Made by a program: the position numbers and the translations under genes. From Hevea brasiliensis (lineage: Eukaryota > Streptophyta > Magnoliopsida > Malpighiales > Euphorbiaceae): a DNA stretch of 64,000 nucleotides. The notes beneath the pieces are model-generated. The model saw only the letters and a list, made by a program, of their open reading frames with translations, had not been told where the DNA came from and searched no databases. Where the stretch lies: NCBI RefSeq assembly GCF_030052815.1, contig NC_079505.1, forward strand, positions 77,275,054 through 77,339,053, given 5' to 3'. This document shows, in pieces, positions 62,601-64,000 of this stretch; within the stretch, counting starts at the first letter, position 1; each line of letters opens with the position of its first letter.

Positions 62601-63278
62601 CCGAACGGGACCGTCCTGTCCTAATTTCTTTCCTCTATCATATGTATCGACCTCTTTTATCTTTCTCATTTCTTTCTTTCTGTTAATAATAACAAGAAAT
62701 AAACAGAGCTTCACTTCACAAGTCCTATTTTTGAGGAGCTGTACAGCTGAACACCTAAGGTATATCACCTCTTTCTATGCCTTCTCTGCTCTGCTCTTTT
62801 TCCTTTTTTCTCCTTCGCGTTGATTCTATGCCGGCTGTTGGCTGAGTTTTAATTGTGTTCTTTAAAAAAAAAAAAAAAAACTTCTTGAAAGCGTTTGGTT
62901 TCAGATCTATGACGGTAGCTAAATTTGGAAACTTTTTAACAGATGTTGGTTTTCTGGTTCGTGAATTAAGCGAAATCTCAAGTCTTTCTTTGTTCCCCTT
63001 CAAATTCATTGAACGTGCTTGCTTTGAAAATTAATTTTGAGATAAAGTGTCAAATATGTCAAGTTGGCAAATCGTTGTCTTCGAGCTAGCTATTTCTTTT
63101 TTCTGGTTTGGGTTAATTTATTGAGTCTTGTTTGACTAGATGTCGATGTTTAACAGTTCATACACGCTTTAGATCTGTTATAAATTATATAATAAACTCC
63201 TTAGCTAATTTTTTCTGCTGCATCTGCCCAGGACTTCTCTTCATAGAGATCTTTAGGGGGCAAAAAAAAAAAAAAAAG

Positions 63279-64000
63279 ATGAACCAGTGTGCGATCCATC
63301 CAAGCGCTTTCTCTTCCCGGGAAGAGATGCGTAGTTCTGTTTCGGTTCCCATGTCGGAGCGGAGAGATTCGGTTGTTTGCCCCAAACCGAGACGTCTCGG
63401 TCTTTTGAACGCCACCATCAACGACCAGCCTGTCAGGTCTCTCAGATGGCATTTCAGGTAACTTTTTTTCTTCTTTTTTTTTTTTTAAACAATCTAGACC
63501 TATTTTCCTTTTTACTTACAAAAAATTTATTGGAATTTCAGCCACCAATCAGAGCTCTGTGATTCAAAAGCAGGAACTGATCTTTTAGACATCATCCTGA
63601 CAAAGGTGAGGGTTTTTATCCTTTCCTTTTTTTTTTTTTTTTTTTAATTTTGCTTTGTTTTCGTGTTTGCGCGTATGGTGGTCATTAATTTATTTTGATG
63701 TATAATAAATTATTTTGCTATTAAAGAATTTGGGCGTGGTTCTTGTAACAATGGCCATATTTCAACAGAAAGTAGAATTCACAGCACATCTGGGGACCAT
63801 CCATAAACTTGTGGTTGGTTAGTTCTTGTTAAAACACCTTGTCGGTTTCATGGGTCTCTTCTGTTCATCAAAATTATTCTAGAAGAAAGCGGCACCATTT
63901 AGACATGCAAAAGATCTGTTGCCGTTTCAAGTTTACATGCTATTATAGATTTTTAGCTTCTAAATATTTGTTCAATCCGCATAAACAACTTGATTATGGG
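63279..64000 (+). CDS. Plant protein of unknown function, first exons only
   Basis: The ATG at 63279 follows a purine-rich leader and opens MNQCAIHPSAFSSREEMRSS. Exon A (63279-63457) contains VCPKPRRLGLLNATINDQPV. It ends RWHF plus AG and joins exon B (63542-63605, SHQSELCDSKAGTDLLDIIL then TK) through a GT-AG intron with the frame kept. The rest lies beyond 64000. I recall similar plant-specific proteins with PKPRR and DSKAGTELLD blocks but no assigned function, so none is given. No transmembrane segment or signal peptide is visible in the part seen. A leader intron (62760-63231) is likely. The joined conserved frame makes a real gene probable. Confidence 0.75.

Noticed and set aside
1..64000. 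CRISPR arrays, bacterial operons, tRNA or rRNA genes
   Set aside because: No spaced identical repeats, no ribosomal RNA sequence and no clear tRNA cloverleaf were seen; all coding DNA is of plant nuclear or transposon type.

Overview
This is a nuclear plant DNA window: about 30-35% GC by eye, spliceosomal introns, plant gene families, and many class I and class II transposons. The gene families and the LTR with TGTAACACCCC-type ends suggest a woody eudicot, perhaps Euphorbiaceae (Hevea, Manihot). That placement is inference from familiarity, not a search result. Intact genes are few: an ESCRT-III regulator of the IST1-like family (2766-8345, +), a JAGGED-type C2H2 zinc-finger regulator of lateral organ growth (20693-22667, -), and the first exons of an unrecognised plant protein at the right edge (63279 onward, +).  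LAYOUT. 1-2700 is AT-rich intergenic DNA. 2766-8345 is the IST1-like gene, six exons, with a tRNA-derived SINE in intron 5. 8600-20600 is intergenic, with microsatellites, a long-terminal-inverted-repeat element (11962-12936) and a copia gag/LTR remnant (16440-17150). 20693-22700 is JAGGED, with a start codon split by an intron and one GC-AG intron. 23602-23997 is a Mutator-type MITE. 25791-57754 is one broken gene: an intron-containing copy of the nuclear gene for plastid ribosomal protein L15. A hAT-like MITE lies in its transit-peptide exon and a 27-kb nest of transposons lies in its first intron. 57755-62590 is AT-rich intergenic DNA with a foldback element. 62594-64000 is the promoter, leader and first coding exons of the last gene.  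THE NEST. Four insertions can be peeled off in order, each bounded by its own target-site duplication: (1) a Sirevirus-like copia element, minus strand, 27794-55047, TSD TGAAC, with an env-like ORF; (2) inside it, between pol and the env-like ORF, a non-autonomous CACTA element, 32565-48379, TSD AAA; (3) inside that, a solo gypsy LTR, 33735-34170 plus 43874-46046, TSD GCTTG; (4) inside that solo LTR, a complete gypsy element of the same family, 34171-43873, TSD GAAGA. All copia and gypsy coding frames are broken. Together the insertions account for the distance between exon 1 and exon 2 of the L15 pseudogene.
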